64,000 nucleotides of DNA, from contig NZ_JBPWQE010000001.1 in the NCBI RefSeq assembly GCF_051811025.1, positions 5,890,001 to 5,954,000 on the forward strand, read 5' to 3'. The stretch's first letter is position 1. Each line of letters opens with the position of its first letter. Made by a program: the position numbers and the translations under genes. Of this stretch, positions 50,496 through 59,553 are shown one piece after another. A model generated the notes under the pieces. It worked only from the letters and a program-made list of their open reading frames with translations. It had not been told where the DNA came from and did no database searches. Origin of the DNA: Tardiphaga sp051811025. GTDB lineage: Bacteria; Pseudomonadota; Alphaproteobacteria; Rhizobiales; Xanthobacteraceae.

Positions 50496-52583
50496 ATGGC
50501 CGACGTAATGATCTCAGCCCTGCCGGCCGAACGGCGGGTAGGCACGGACGTCGCCTTTGCATTCGGCATCGTCACCATTCTGGTGATGCTGGTGCTGCCG
50601 GTTCCGACGATCCTGATCGACCTCGGCCTGGCCTTCTCGATCGCGCTGTCCGCGCTGATCCTGATGGTATCGCTGTGGATCCAGCGGCCGCTGGATTTTT
50701 CGGCATTTCCCACCGTGCTGCTGATCGCCACCATCTTGCGCTTGGCGCTGAACGTGGCGACCACACGCGTGATCCTGTCGCATGGCGGTGAGGGAGAAAA
50801 CGCCGCCGGCTATGTCGTCGCCGGTTTCGCCAAATTCGTGATGGGCGGCGATTTCGTCATCGGCCTGATCATCTTTGCAATTCTCGTTACCGTGAATTTC
50901 GTGGTGATCACCAAGGGTGCGACACGTATCGCCGAAGTCGGCGCTCGCTTTTCGCTTGACGCCATTCCCGGCAAGCAGATGGCGATCGACGCCGATCTGT
51001 CGGCCGGTCTGATCGATGACAAGGAAGCGCAGCGTCGGCGCCACGAGCTGGAGGAGGAGAGCTCGTTCTTCGGCGCCATGGACGGTGCCTCGAAATTCGT
51101 GCGCGGCGACGCGATCGCCGGCCTGATTATCACCGCCATCAACATCTTTGGCGGCATCATTATCGGCGTCACTCATCATGGCATGGAGCTGTCACGCGCC
51201 GCCGACGTCTTCACCAAGCTCTCGGTTGGTGACGGTCTGGTCTCGCAGATCCCGGCGCTGATCGTATCGCTCTCAGCCGGCCTGCTCGTCTCCAAGGGTG
51301 GTACCCGCGGCTCTGCGGAGCAGATGGTGCTGAAGCAGCTCGGAAAATATCCGCGGGCTCAGTCAGTTGCTGCGATGATGATGTTCGCGCTTGGTCTGCT
51401 TCCTGGCCTGCCATTCCTGCCCTTCGCACTGCTTGGCAGCGCGATGGCCTTCATGAGCTTCTCTCTGCCACGCCAGCAAGCGGCTCGCGCGAAGGTCGAG
51501 CAGGCGCGTGTCGCGCAGGTGCAGGAAAAGGCGCAGATCGAGAACAGGGATTCCGTCAAGGAGCTGCTGAAGACCTCCGATGTCGAGCTCTGTGTCGGCA
51601 GCCAGCTTGCGATCCAGATGCTGAATGCCCATGGCGAACTGGCGCATCGCGTCGCCAAAGTTCGGCGGCGCTTCGCTGCCCAATATGGCTTCGTCATTCC
51701 CGAGATCAAGTTGACCGATGACCTCTCCATCGGGCCGAAGTCGTATCGTATCAAGATCTACGGCACCGTCGTGGCCCATCACGAGTTGCGTATTGGCGAG
51801 TCGCTCGTGTTGTTTGACGGTGATCGGAAGCCCGATGTTCCGGGCGACGAGACGATCGAACCTGCCTTCGGCATGAAGGCGATGTGGGTGCCCGATACGT
51901 TTATCGACGAAGTTAAACAGGATGGCTTCAAGATTGCAGACAATATCTCGGTACTGCTCACGCATCTCAGCGAGGTCGTTCGTAACAATCTGGCCCAGCT
52001 CCTGACTTACAAGGACACTCGCGCGCTGATGGATCGGCTCGATCCCGAATACAAGCGGCTGATCGAGGATATGGTGCCTTCGCAGATCTCCTATTCCGGG
52101 TTGCAGGCGGTGTTCAAGCTACTACTCGCCGAGAGGATCTCGATCCGCAATCTGCATCTCATTCTAGAAGCGATCGCGGAGATAGCGCCGCATGTGCGTC
52201 GTTCCGAGCATATAGCCGAGCATGTGCGGATGCGCATTGCGCAGCAGATCTGCGGCGATTTCGCTGACAACGGCGTGCTCAAGGTGCTCCGCCTCGGCAA
52301 TCGTTGGGATCTCGCCTTCCATCAGAGCATCAAGCGCGACGGCAAGGGCGAGATCGTGGAATTCGACGCCGATCCGCGGCTGGTCGAGCAATTTGCGGAT
52401 GACGTGTCGGTTGCGGTCCGCAAGGCGGCTGCAAATGGCGACACTGCGGTGTTGGTGGCGCCTCCCGATGTCCGCCCCTATGTGCGCATGATCACCGAAC
52501 GCATGTTCCCCACGCTGCCCGTGCTGTCGCATGTCGAAATCGCGCGCGGCGCCGAGGTGTTGTCGCTCGGAGCCGTGTCTTGA
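50496..52583 (+). CDS. flhA: Flagellar export gate protein FlhA
   Basis: The largest gate protein. 695 residues: eight membrane helices in the first 330, with GATRIAEVGARFSLDAIPGKQMAIDADLSAG and the FHIPEP-type region (RHELEEESSFFGAMDGASKFVRGDAIAGLIITAINIFGG, in pieces). A cytoplasmic C-terminal nonameric ring domain follows (about 360-690), ending VLSHVEIARGAEVLSLGAVS. ATG at 50496. Its stop overlaps the fliR TTG start by 4 bases. Confidence 0.98.
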   Translation: MADVMISALPAERRVGTDVAFAFGIVTILVMLVLPVPTILIDLGLAFSIALSALILMVSLWIQRPLDFSAFPTVLLIATILRLALNVATTRVILSHGGEGENAAGYVVAGFAKFVMGGDFVIGLIIFAILVTVNFVVITKGATRIAEVGARFSLDAIPGKQMAIDADLSAGLIDDKEAQRRRHELEEESSFFGAMDGASKFVRGDAIAGLIITAINIFGGIIIGVTHHGMELSRAADVFTKLSVGDGLVSQIPALIVSLSAGLLVSKGGTRGSAEQMVLKQLGKYPRAQSVAAMMMFALGLLPGLPFLPFALLGSAMAFMSFSLPRQQAARAKVEQARVAQVQEKAQIENRDSVKELLKTSDVELCVGSQLAIQMLNAHGELAHRVAKVRRRFAAQYGFVIPEIKLTDDLSIGPKSYRIKIYGTVVAHHELRIGESLVLFDGDRKPDVPGDETIEPAFGMKAMWVPDTFIDEVKQDGFKIADNISVLLTHLSEVVRNNLAQLLTYKDTRALMDRLDPEYKRLIEDMVPSQISYSGLQAVFKLLLAERISIRNLHLILEAIAEIAPHVRRSEHIAEHVRMRIAQQICGDFADNGVLKVLRLGNRWDLAFHQSIKRDGKGEIVEFDADPRLVEQFADDVSVAVRKAAANGDTAVLVAPPDVRPYVRMITERMFPTLPVLSHVEIARGAEVLSLGAVS

Positions 52584-53326
52584 TCGCAAGCAGCTCCGTC
52601 TCCATCCTGGCCACATTCCTGATCTTTTGCCGCATCGGGACTTGCATGATGGTGGCGCCGGGCTATTCCCGCGTCAATATCCCGACGCAGATCCGGCTGT
52701 TTCTCGCCATCAGCGTCACCCTGATGCTCACACCTCTGCTGGAGTCCTCAGTCCGGCCGGCTGTGGAAGCGGCGACGGCGCCGGATCTCCTCCGTCTCAT
52801 CATGTCCGAGCTGATGGTCGGCCTGGTCATTGGGCTCACGGCGCGCATGTTCTTCGCCGCATTGGAAACAATGGCCACATTCGTCGCTTCGGGGATCGGC
52901 CTGACTCTTGCCGGTGTTGCCGACGACGGTGAACATGTGCCGGCGCTGGTGCCGCTGATCACGCTGACTGCGACGGTGGTCTTCTTTGTAACCGACCAGC
53001 ATTGGGAATTGTTGCGCGGCCTGGTCGGGTCCTATCAGATCTGGCTGCCGGCGACCGGAATCAGTGCCGAGGGCGGGCTGACGCAACTCGTCGATCATCT
53101 CTCCATGGCCTTTACGCTCGCGCTCCGGGTCGCCAGTCCTTTCGTCATCTATGCTGTCATCGTCAATTTCGCGGTCGGTCTCGCCAATAAACTGACGCCA
53201 AGCATTCCCGTCTACTTTATCTCGCTTCCCTTTGTACTCGCTGGCGGTCTGTTACTGCTCTATCTCACGGGCCGCGAAATGGTGCTGCAATTCAGCATCG
53301 CCTTCGCGTCCTGGCTGTCCGGGTGA
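52580..53326 (+). CDS. fliR: Flagellar export gate protein FliR
   Basis: A gate subunit of the FliPQR complex. 248 residues starting at a TTG (52580) that overlaps the flhA stop (TTGA). There are six hydrophobic segments, with the family pieces FLIFCRIGTCMMVAPGYSRVNIPTQIRLFLAISVTLML, MSELMVGLVIGLTARMFFAALETMATFVASGIGL and NKLTPSIPVYFISLPFVLAGGLLLLYLTG (in parts). It follows flhA as in many flagellar operons. Confidence 0.95.
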   Translation: MIASSSVSILATFLIFCRIGTCMMVAPGYSRVNIPTQIRLFLAISVTLMLTPLLESSVRPAVEAATAPDLLRLIMSELMVGLVIGLTARMFFAALETMATFVASGIGLTLAGVADDGEHVPALVPLITLTATVVFFVTDQHWELLRGLVGSYQIWLPATGISAEGGLTQLVDHLSMAFTLALRVASPFVIYAVIVNFAVGLANKLTPSIPVYFISLPFVLAGGLLLLYLTGREMVLQFSIAFASWLSG

Positions 53327-53332
53327 CAAGCC

Positions 53333-53728
53333 ATGCAGAAGCGCGACCGCAAGATTCGTCGTATCGCCGCCGTGCAGGCCAGGCTGCACCGGATTGCCGA
53401 GTGGCAGCTGATGGAATGTCAGGCACGGGAGAACCAGCTCGAGGAAAAGCAGCGTGTCATTCTCGAAGGTTTCAATGACGAGAGCAAACTTCCGGACCTC
53501 GCCGTGCAGACGGCGAGCCAGAGTTTGCGCGCGGCGAACATCGAGCAAGGCGTCGTGGCCAAGACCAGGGAAAGGCTGGCGGCGCATGCGCGCGATGAAG
53601 GCCGCAAGCTGAAACACGCGCTGAAGATGATGAAGTCGGCGGTCGGACGCACGGTTCGGGCCGACGAAAAACGGGTTCTGGACGACGAAATCGACAAGGC
53701 CGTACGGCGGTCGATCGAGGGAGCATAG
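53333..53728 (+). CDS. FliJ-like coiled-coil protein
   Basis: 131 residues, highly charged and helical throughout: MQKRDRKIRRIAAVQARLHRIAEWQLMECQARENQLEEKQ, then ARERLAAHARDEGRKLKHALKMM-like heptads. No signal or membrane segment. FliJ is the coiled-coil central stalk of the FliI ring. Size, position in a late flagellar operon and heptad pattern fit FliJ, but primary sequence is weak evidence. ATG at 53333, 6 bases after the fliR stop. Confidence 0.65.
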   Translation: MQKRDRKIRRIAAVQARLHRIAEWQLMECQARENQLEEKQRVILEGFNDESKLPDLAVQTASQSLRAANIEQGVVAKTRERLAAHARDEGRKLKHALKMMKSAVGRTVRADEKRVLDDEIDKAVRRSIEGA

Positions 53729-53764
53729 ACCGATGGGAATTCTGACAGTTACGCAGGGTATGTC

Positions 53765-54229
53765 ATGACAGTCGCCCCGGTATCGAACGATCTGATCGCG
53801 GATGTCATGAAGGCGGCCGATCCGGCCGCCCAGCGCGTAGCGGCGACCAGGCTCGAGCGGATGGCGCCGGCAGACAAAGCGAATTTTGCATCCGCGATCG
53901 CCGAAGAGTTCGCTGCGGGGCAGACGGCGCAGAGCGCGACGGCTGCCTCGATCAGCGGCGGAGAGGTCGCGACGACGGCGGTCATCCGGAAGGCAGAAGG
54001 AAGCAACCCAACTTATCGCAAGTTCGAAGCCTTCGTGTTGCAGATGTTCGTGGAGACGATGCTGCCGAAGGACGCCGAGGATGTATTCGGCAAGGGCACT
54101 GCCGGCAATATCTGGCGTTCGATGCTGGCCGAGCAGATCGGCAATGAAATGGCCAAGGGCAATGGCGTCGGCATCGCCAAGCAACTGGCCAAATCGCGCC
54201 CGACATCGGCTCCCACTTCCGAAGGCTAA
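53765..54229 (+). CDS. Rod-binding protein (FlgJ N-domain / CheL type)
   Basis: 154 residues matching the rod-capping domain of FlgJ without the muramidase half. The pattern KFEAFVLQMFVETMLPKDAEDVFGKGTAGNIWRSMLAEQIGNEMAKGNGVGIAKQLAK (residues about 88-146) is diagnostic. It acts as scaffold for rod assembly; the peptidoglycan-cleaving activity is encoded separately at 44432. ATG at 53765. An 11-codon open frame (53733-53768) ends on its start codon, perhaps by chance. Confidence 0.85.
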   Translation: MTVAPVSNDLIADVMKAADPAAQRVAATRLERMAPADKANFASAIAEEFAAGQTAQSATAASISGGEVATTAVIRKAEGSNPTYRKFEAFVLQMFVETMLPKDAEDVFGKGTAGNIWRSMLAEQIGNEMAKGNGVGIAKQLAKSRPTSAPTSEG

Positions 54230-54244
54230 CGGCCGATTCCGGCC

Positions 54245-54754
54245 ATGACAGTAGAGATCGACATGGAACAGATCGAACAGCAGACTTCAATCATCACCGT
54301 CGAGGCGCAGGCTCTGGCCTTGCCCGGGAATGACCTTCCTGAATCGGTGGCGCAGGAAGCCCTGATTCTCGGCGACGCGGACGATGTGCCTGGCCAATGG
54401 CTCGGCACCCAAAGCAGCGCGCTGACCGCGATCGATCGATTGAAAGCGACCATCGATGAGGAGACGGAGAAGCTTGAGGTTCGCGCCGTAGTGGATTTCG
54501 ACGGCTTCAGCCAGCGAAAGAACCGTGGTCTGCTTGAGCTGACTCGCGCGATGCGGCTGACTCAGGACATCAAGAATGATCCGCGCGTCACGCCGCAACT
54601 CACGCTGTTGCGCGCCAGCCTGATCCGTAATCAAGCTGCATTGCAGATCCATCTCGATGCAGTGCGTGAGGTCTCAGCCATCATCGCGCGTTCGATCCAG
54701 GAGGTTGAATCGGACGGCACCTACTCACTGGCGATCGCAGGCAAGCGCAAATGA
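54245..54754 (+). CDS. Flagellar-operon helical protein, FlgN-like candidate
   Basis: 169 residues, no signal peptide. The N-terminal 50 are acidic. From about 58 onward it is helical: SALTAIDRLKATIDEETEKLEVRAVVDFDGFSQRKNRGLLELTRAMR and LTLLRASLIRNQAALQIHLDAVREVSAIIARSIQEVESDGTY (in pieces). The pattern LD-x-F-x-x-x-x-RK-x-x-x-LLEL-x-R is that of FlgN-type export chaperones for FlgK/FlgL, both encoded upstream. It overlaps the next gene by 4 bases. I assign FlgN only as a candidate. Confidence 0.6.
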   Translation: MTVEIDMEQIEQQTSIITVEAQALALPGNDLPESVAQEALILGDADDVPGQWLGTQSSALTAIDRLKATIDEETEKLEVRAVVDFDGFSQRKNRGLLELTRAMRLTQDIKNDPRVTPQLTLLRASLIRNQAALQIHLDAVREVSAIIARSIQEVESDGTYSLAIAGKRK

Positions 54755-55203
54755 TGAAGCTGCTGATCACGGGCATTTGGGCCTGCCTCGTCACTGTGGG
54801 TACCAGTTTCGGGATCTCCTACTGGAAGGAGACTGCGGCCGCATTGCCCGCGAAGCAGGATCAACCTGAAGGTCTGGTTTATGAAAAGATCAAGGTGATC
54901 AATGTGCCGATGATCGCCGACGGCAGCGTTCAGGGCTATATCGTCACCCAGCTCGTCTTCACTGCTAACGCCAAAGTCCTGCGTCAGCTGCCGGTGCCGC
55001 CGGAGCCGTTCGTCGTCGATGAAGCATTCCGTATGATCTATGGCGATCAGAAGCTCGATTTCAAGAATCTCGGCCGTTACGACCTCACACAGTTTGCACA
55101 GGCCGTGCGCGCGCAGGTCAATAAGCGTCTGCAGACGGACGCGCTGCAGGAAGTCCTGGTGCAGGATTTCAACTATGTGTCGAAGGATCAGATTCGCCGC
55201 TAA
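54751..55203 (+). CDS. FliL-like single-pass membrane protein (second copy)
   Basis: 150 residues: one N-terminal membrane helix (about 3-22, KLLITGIWACLVTVGTSFGI), then a periplasmic domain. It includes INVPMIADGSVQGYIVTQLVFTA, like the opening strand of FliL, and the tail NLGRYDLTQFAQAVRAQVNKRLQTDALQEVLVQDFNYVSKDQIRR, like the FliL C-terminal helix and final beta strand. It differs strongly from the fliL product at 35545. Last gene of the flgE operon. Interaction with the stator is inferred only. Confidence 0.62.
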   Translation: MMKLLITGIWACLVTVGTSFGISYWKETAAALPAKQDQPEGLVYEKIKVINVPMIADGSVQGYIVTQLVFTANAKVLRQLPVPPEPFVVDEAFRMIYGDQKLDFKNLGRYDLTQFAQAVRAQVNKRLQTDALQEVLVQDFNYVSKDQIRR

Positions 55204-55324
55204 TACTACAGCGAGTGGTCATTGCTGTGGTACGGTGATACACGATGACATGGCGTGGTGGATGTGTGGTACTTCGTGTTGCGCGAGAAGCTCTGTGCCT
55301 TGCACAGCAGTTCGAGGAGGCGGT

Positions 55325-55350
55325 GGACGCCAACGCCGTGGTCGGCGTCC
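55325..55350. terminator. Hairpin between convergent FliL-like and ftcR genes
   Basis: GGACGCC pairs with GGCGTCC around a 12-base loop, between two genes that end facing each other. A TCTT follows on the plus strand. It could serve either gene as a weak terminator. Confidence 0.5.
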
Positions 55351-55372
55351 TCTTGCGCGTAAGGCGTGAGCC

Positions 55373-56086
55373 TTAGTTCGCCTTTGAAACAGGCGCTTCG
55401 TTAGCGGGACGAGACTTCAGATCGTCCAGCCGGTAACCCATGTAACGCTTCGATTCGATCGGGTCGAAGCCGAGATGATCGCGTAGCTTCTTGCGTAGCT
55501 TGCTCACATGGCTTTCGATCACATTCTCATCGAAGCTGGCATCGAACAGACCGTAGATGGCGTTGAAGAGCTGGGTCTTCGTCAGCCATTTACCCTGATG
55601 TCCGACCAGGTGTTCGAGAATGCGTAGTTCGCGTCGTGGTAGCACCAAAGTGCGACCGGCGACTTCAGGGTCGCGGCCATCGAGAAAGACACGAATCACG
55701 CTCGTTTGTGCCGGTTCATGCTGATCGATGGTACGGCGGCGAATAACTGCCGTTCGTGCCATGATCTCGCGGACATGGACCGGCGCGTGAACGACGTCAT
55801 CGACGCCAGCTTCGAACAACTCAATGGTCTGCTTGAGGTGCTTCAGGCTGTTGAGCGCAATGATCGGCGCCCGTGACCTGTTGCGGATACTGGATGGGAT
55901 GCTCGTCCGATCCGGACAATCGCCCAGCAGAAAGGCCCGAATGACAGTTAAATCATTACCAACGGCACATTCCAGCCAATCGCGAAAGTCTGTAGACGTG
56001 AAGCCAATCGATACAACCCCTTCGCGATCAAACCCGGCCGCATAGCCTTGTGTGACGCCCTCTCGGTCATCGATTACAACAAACAT
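55373..56086 (-). CDS. ftcR: FtcR-type flagellar transcriptional regulator (Rem/LafR family)
   Basis: An OmpR-like orphan regulator. 237 residues: a receiver-like domain (about 1-120) with acidic DD at 6-7 and the family piece GVDDVVHAPVHVREIMARTAVIRRR, then a winged-helix DNA-binding domain (about 130-220) with LPRRELRILEHLVGHQGKWLTKTQLFNAIYGLFDASFDENVIESHVSKLRKKLRDHLGFDPIESKRYMGY (in pieces). It closely follows Brucella FtcR, which activates the fliF promoter; Sinorhizobium Rem and Bradyrhizobium LafR belong here. In my alignment the phosphorylated Asp is replaced (VIRAFLLG near 48-55). It converges with the flgE operon. Confidence 0.93.
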   Translation of the reverse strand: MFVVIDDREGVTQGYAAGFDREGVVSIGFTSTDFRDWLECAVGNDLTVIRAFLLGDCPDRTSIPSSIRNRSRAPIIALNSLKHLKQTIELFEAGVDDVVHAPVHVREIMARTAVIRRRTIDQHEPAQTSVIRVFLDGRDPEVAGRTLVLPRRELRILEHLVGHQGKWLTKTQLFNAIYGLFDASFDENVIESHVSKLRKKLRDHLGFDPIESKRYMGYRLDDLKSRPANEAPVSKAN

Positions 56087-56987
56087 ATTAATCCCCTGCG
56101 TGTTTCGCCTTGATATCGTTATGGGGTCGAATTAGGCGCACTCGCCCCATTTTTGTCTTGAAGACGCAACACAACAGTTACTTGAGCGGATGGATGGGCC
56201 TTTGATCGGTGCGCTGACTTGCAATGGGGGCCCGGTCGCTTTTTACGGGATACCCAGTGCTGTGATGCGGTCAGCTCACGTTGTCCGGCTTGCATTCATC
56301 CGTAGTTTCAGAGAGCTCCCTCTCGCTATGTGAACACGACATGACATCTCATGGTCGTGCACGGTCGGTGGCAGAACCGAGCCAGCGCAAATGTCAAAAC
56401 TGGGGAAGTGGCTGATCGCGTGCCGTGTCGTCGATATCTGGCGCTTTGATCGGCTGGACTTGCCCGAGTTATCACACACGCGAATCGGCATACTGATCAT
56501 CAAAATGATACCGCATCATCAAGTAATCGAGGTGCACAAATTTGCAAAGAGTCGTGCTTGCAAACCATGCAGTTGAAGCAAACTAACAAGTGGATAATTC
56601 ATGAAGAGCGACGAATTTGTCGGGGCCTTCTTGCATCGAACTATCTCACAGCGTGCCGTCACGGACGCAATCGCGACTTCACCGGTTTGAACCAGTGCAG
56701 TACCACACGGCAAAACGCATCGATTATCGTGCGCGGACATATAGAGTGCGAGTCTGTTCGTCATGTGCGGGGCAGCAACATGCGATTACGTGGGCCCGAT
56801 ATCAGCCGGCATCGGCCAATACTGACATCCACTCTCAGGAGCGGGTCATGTAGGGCACTCGGATCGCGCGATGCGAATCCGAAGCTGCCGATCTTGTCGG
56901 CGGCGTCCTTGGTAGTCATCCAGCGTGTCACGAGCATCCTGCCTGTGCGTGGCCGTAAGTATCAGTCACTCAAATCGAGGCATCAAT
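56087..56987. other. Long gap upstream of ftcR, no supported gene
   Basis: About 900 bases between ftcR (reading left) and the coiled-coil membrane protein gene, whose 3' end lies at 56988. The frames present (for example plus 56558-57007 and minus 56276-56503) lack ribosome binding sites and protein-like composition. The stretch 56500-56620 is richer in A and T than the surroundings. I see no FtcR-like CCYCGNRCAAGY element here. Confidence 0.5.
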
Positions 56988-57872
56988 TCAGCGACCTGAA
57001 AGGATGACGCCTCTGCTGGTCAGAACCTGCCAGCGGTTGTTTTCGTTCTTGATTTCCTGGATTCGCCCGAGAGCAGGGACATCCTGCCCCGGCACGACCT
57101 CAATCACACCGGTTTTGCCCTCAAGCACGGCGACGCCATCATAGGCGCGGCGCACGTGCCAGCCGGGAATAACGTCGCGTGACGTACTTGCTGGCCGTTG
57201 CGCCTGAGGCTGCACCGTGCCGGTGATGTCGGGAGCGTTCGCCAGCGTAGCCGCGACCTGTACCGCTTGGGTTTTCTCGTCAGCAATGCGTGCAAATTTT
57301 GCAGCCAGGGCCGCCTGTTCACGCTCGGCGCGATCCTGTGCGCGGTTTGCCTGTTCGGCGGCCTGCGTACGGGCTGCTTCAACGGCAGCGCGACTGCTAG
57401 CCACATCGCCGGTCACGTCTGCAACTTGCCGTCGTAGCTGCGCGACGGAATCGCGAATGCTGCGAAGATCTGCATCGGATACGGCTGAAGATGTCATCGG
57501 CCGCAGGAACAGATAGGCAATTGCGCCAGCGGAAACGACCGTTGACAGGCCGACGACCATTGCCAGGGAGAAGAACGGAGCTTTCCATGCCGGCGATTGT
57601 AACGGTCTTGCGACAATACGGGCCGGCGGCACAGTGAAGCGCACCTTTGACTTGATCGGCTCTTCGAGGGTGGAAGCGCGAGCGCGTTGCATATTTGCCC
57701 GCGCTTCGCTGGCGAGACGCTCGTCGATCGCGGCGGCAGCGGCGACATGAGGTTTTGGCTTGGAGTGTGAATTCGGTGATTGCTCACGAAACAGGCTGCC
57801 GTTTTCCACAGCGCTTGACCGTGAATCCGACGGTATCTTGGACATCGTCATGCTGATCTTTGCATTGGTCAT
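56988..57872 (-). CDS. Coiled-coil inner-membrane protein of unknown function
   Basis: 294 residues from the ATG at 57870-57872; an in-frame TTG at 57890 is possible. A Ser/Ala-rich cytoplasmic N terminus (about 1-100) is followed by a membrane helix at about 103-123 (FFSLAMVVGLSTVVSAGAIAYLFL). A coiled coil at about 135-200 is rich in Ala, Arg and Gln (VAQLRRQVADVTGDVASSRAAVEAARTQAAEQANRAQDRAEREQ, in pieces). A C-terminal domain (about 235-294) reads GWHVRRAYDGVAVLEGKTGVIEVVPGQDVP and QVLTSRGVILSGR. Such proteins occur widely in Bradyrhizobium-type genomes; no function is claimed. Confidence 0.75.
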   Translation of the reverse strand: MTNAKISMTMSKIPSDSRSSAVENGSLFREQSPNSHSKPKPHVAAAAAIDERLASEARANMQRARASTLEEPIKSKVRFTVPPARIVARPLQSPAWKAPFFSLAMVVGLSTVVSAGAIAYLFLRPMTSSAVSDADLRSIRDSVAQLRRQVADVTGDVASSRAAVEAARTQAAEQANRAQDRAEREQAALAAKFARIADEKTQAVQVAATLANAPDITGTVQPQAQRPASTSRDVIPGWHVRRAYDGVAVLEGKTGVIEVVPGQDVPALGRIQEIKNENNRWQVLTSRGVILSGR

Positions 57873-58400
57873 GACTGTCTGCAGCGGCAATCAAATCGTA
57901 AGAGCGGCGTAACAAGCGAAGCTTGCGCGAAGCCGTCGCGGCGCGTGTCTGAACAAATGATCAACTGAAGGAGGCTGCACATCGCGGACCGATGCGGATT
58001 TTCTGGTCGGTGATCATGCGATCGAGTGATGCCGCGCGGGCTGACACGTAGTGCACAAGAGCGCAAAGTCATCGTGTAGTTATTTGTGTGGTAATCGTGT
58101 GGTCGTCGGCTTCTGGTCGATGAGCTTCTCGTCGTCGCGGGGCGGCAGTTTGATGGAAAGCGTGCCGGGCGGGCGCATGCATCCTTGATGAAATGCGACG
58201 CAACCAAATCAAAGAAGAGCCAAACAATATTGAAATTGATTCATAAAAATATAGATGAGCAGGGCCGCTTCACTCGATAGTCAATGAGATCGAATCGGTA
58301 AACTGCGCATTGAGTTAAATGCCGGATGTCCTGATAATAGATCGGTAGGGGCTATTCATCGGTTGATGAAGTGGCGTTTTAAGAAACCGACACTATTGCC
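57873..58400. other. Gap of about 530 bases, no gene seen
   Basis: Presumed divergent promoter region of the coiled-coil protein gene and the small protein at 58401. The part 58200-58330 is markedly A/T-rich (TTGAAATTGATTCATAAAAA). Frames on both strands are short and unconvincing. Confidence 0.5.
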
Positions 58401-58754
58401 GTGGCCATGGATATCGATCTCAAAAGCCTTCGCGATTACGTGAAATTGTTGAAAGCCGAACGGCAGGATTCGCCGATCGGCAAGATCAAATCGGGCGCGA
58501 CTGAAATTATTCGAAAGAACCTTCGGGAATTGGAGCGGATGCATCGTGAAGACGGCGCAACGTGGACCGAAATTGCTGCGGGCCTTGCTGCGCAGGGTGT
58601 CACCCAGGGGGATGGTCAGCCCATCACCGGCCGGCGCCTGACAGCCCTGATGCATAATATCAGGGTGCAGGAAGAGCGGGGCCTTGCCCGGGAGAAGGCG
58701 CTCGTTGATGCGCCTGATGAGGAGCGGCCCGAGCCACAAGGCAGTAGCGACTGA
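58401..58754 (+). CDS. Small basic protein with putative helix-turn-helix; unknown
   Basis: 117 residues starting MAMDIDLKSLRDYVKLLKAERQ; the start is a GTG at 58401, or the ATG at 58407, and no good ribosome binding site decides. The middle NLRELERMHREDGATWTEIAAGLAAQGVTQGDGQPITGRRLTALMHNIRVQE (in pieces) has the look of a helix-turn-helix found in mobilisation and plasmid small proteins: WTEIAAGL, spacer, ITGRRLTALMHNIR. No other mobile-element gene is near. Acidic C terminus. Function unknown. Confidence 0.6.
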   Translation: MAMDIDLKSLRDYVKLLKAERQDSPIGKIKSGATEIIRKNLRELERMHREDGATWTEIAAGLAAQGVTQGDGQPITGRRLTALMHNIRVQEERGLAREKALVDAPDEERPEPQGSSD

Positions 58755-59553
58755 CGCGTCGTTGCGAATTATCAATTAGACCCATTCAAAATGATGGGTC
58801 TTGTTGATGGCATTCTGCCACGACTGTCGTCGAAGTGGATCGAGTTGAAAGAGGGCCGGCATGGTGCTCTCGCCGCGTCGGACTGCGGCGTGCGCTCCGC
58901 CTTTGGCGCCCGCTCGACGTCAACTAGCTTGTGCAACGACCCGGTGATTTTTGAGGGTGTCTTCGGAGCCGCATAGTGAAATTGTGCGGCCCTGTTCGTC
59001 AGTTCCGACTGCTCAAACCGTCATTCCACGTATCGATGTTCGGCCACGGCCGGCCTGATATCATGCTTGATCGGCCTCATGACTAACCAGGCAACGCTCC
59101 ACTCCGAAGCGCGCTCAGGATGTTGTGGTCCATTATATCTTGCACAGGATGTGTCGACAGCGCGTGATGCGCTGAGCTGACGACATGGAATGCGAATGGT
59201 GGCGCCACGCCGCCTATCGAGGGGTCTCGCAGCGGCAACGGTCATCAGGCGCAGCAGGTGAAAATCGGAAATGCCCGAGCGACCTTCAACAAGTCGAGCA
59301 GCGGTCCCCCAAGCCCGACGCAGCAAGCGGGTGAAGGGTGTCCGATCGCAGGTGGCTCTGGGAGGGGCCAAAAGGCGCCTTGAGGCTAGCTCGCCAAAAA
59401 CGCTTGCAAGCTGGGCATGTTACAGCCTTCTTCGCCCTCGTCAGACGCGTTTTTTTGTTGCATTCATGCCGTGTCGCGCATCAATCCGTGATGGCGATAC
59501 CCGTTCTATTGCAACTCCTGTGAGCTGGCCTCGTCTGTTAAGGAATTCCATCG
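58755..59553. other. Gap of about 800 bases, no supported gene
   Basis: Frames on both strands (for example 59021-59371 minus, 59271-59570 plus) are Arg/Ser-rich and lack ribosome binding sites. No repeat, terminator or RNA gene was recognised. A decayed gene cannot be excluded. Confidence 0.5.

Noticed and set aside
56558..57007. 149-codon plus-strand frame upstream of ftcR
   Set aside because: No ribosome binding site, crosses the 3' end of the convergent coiled-coil protein gene, and shows no protein-like pattern.
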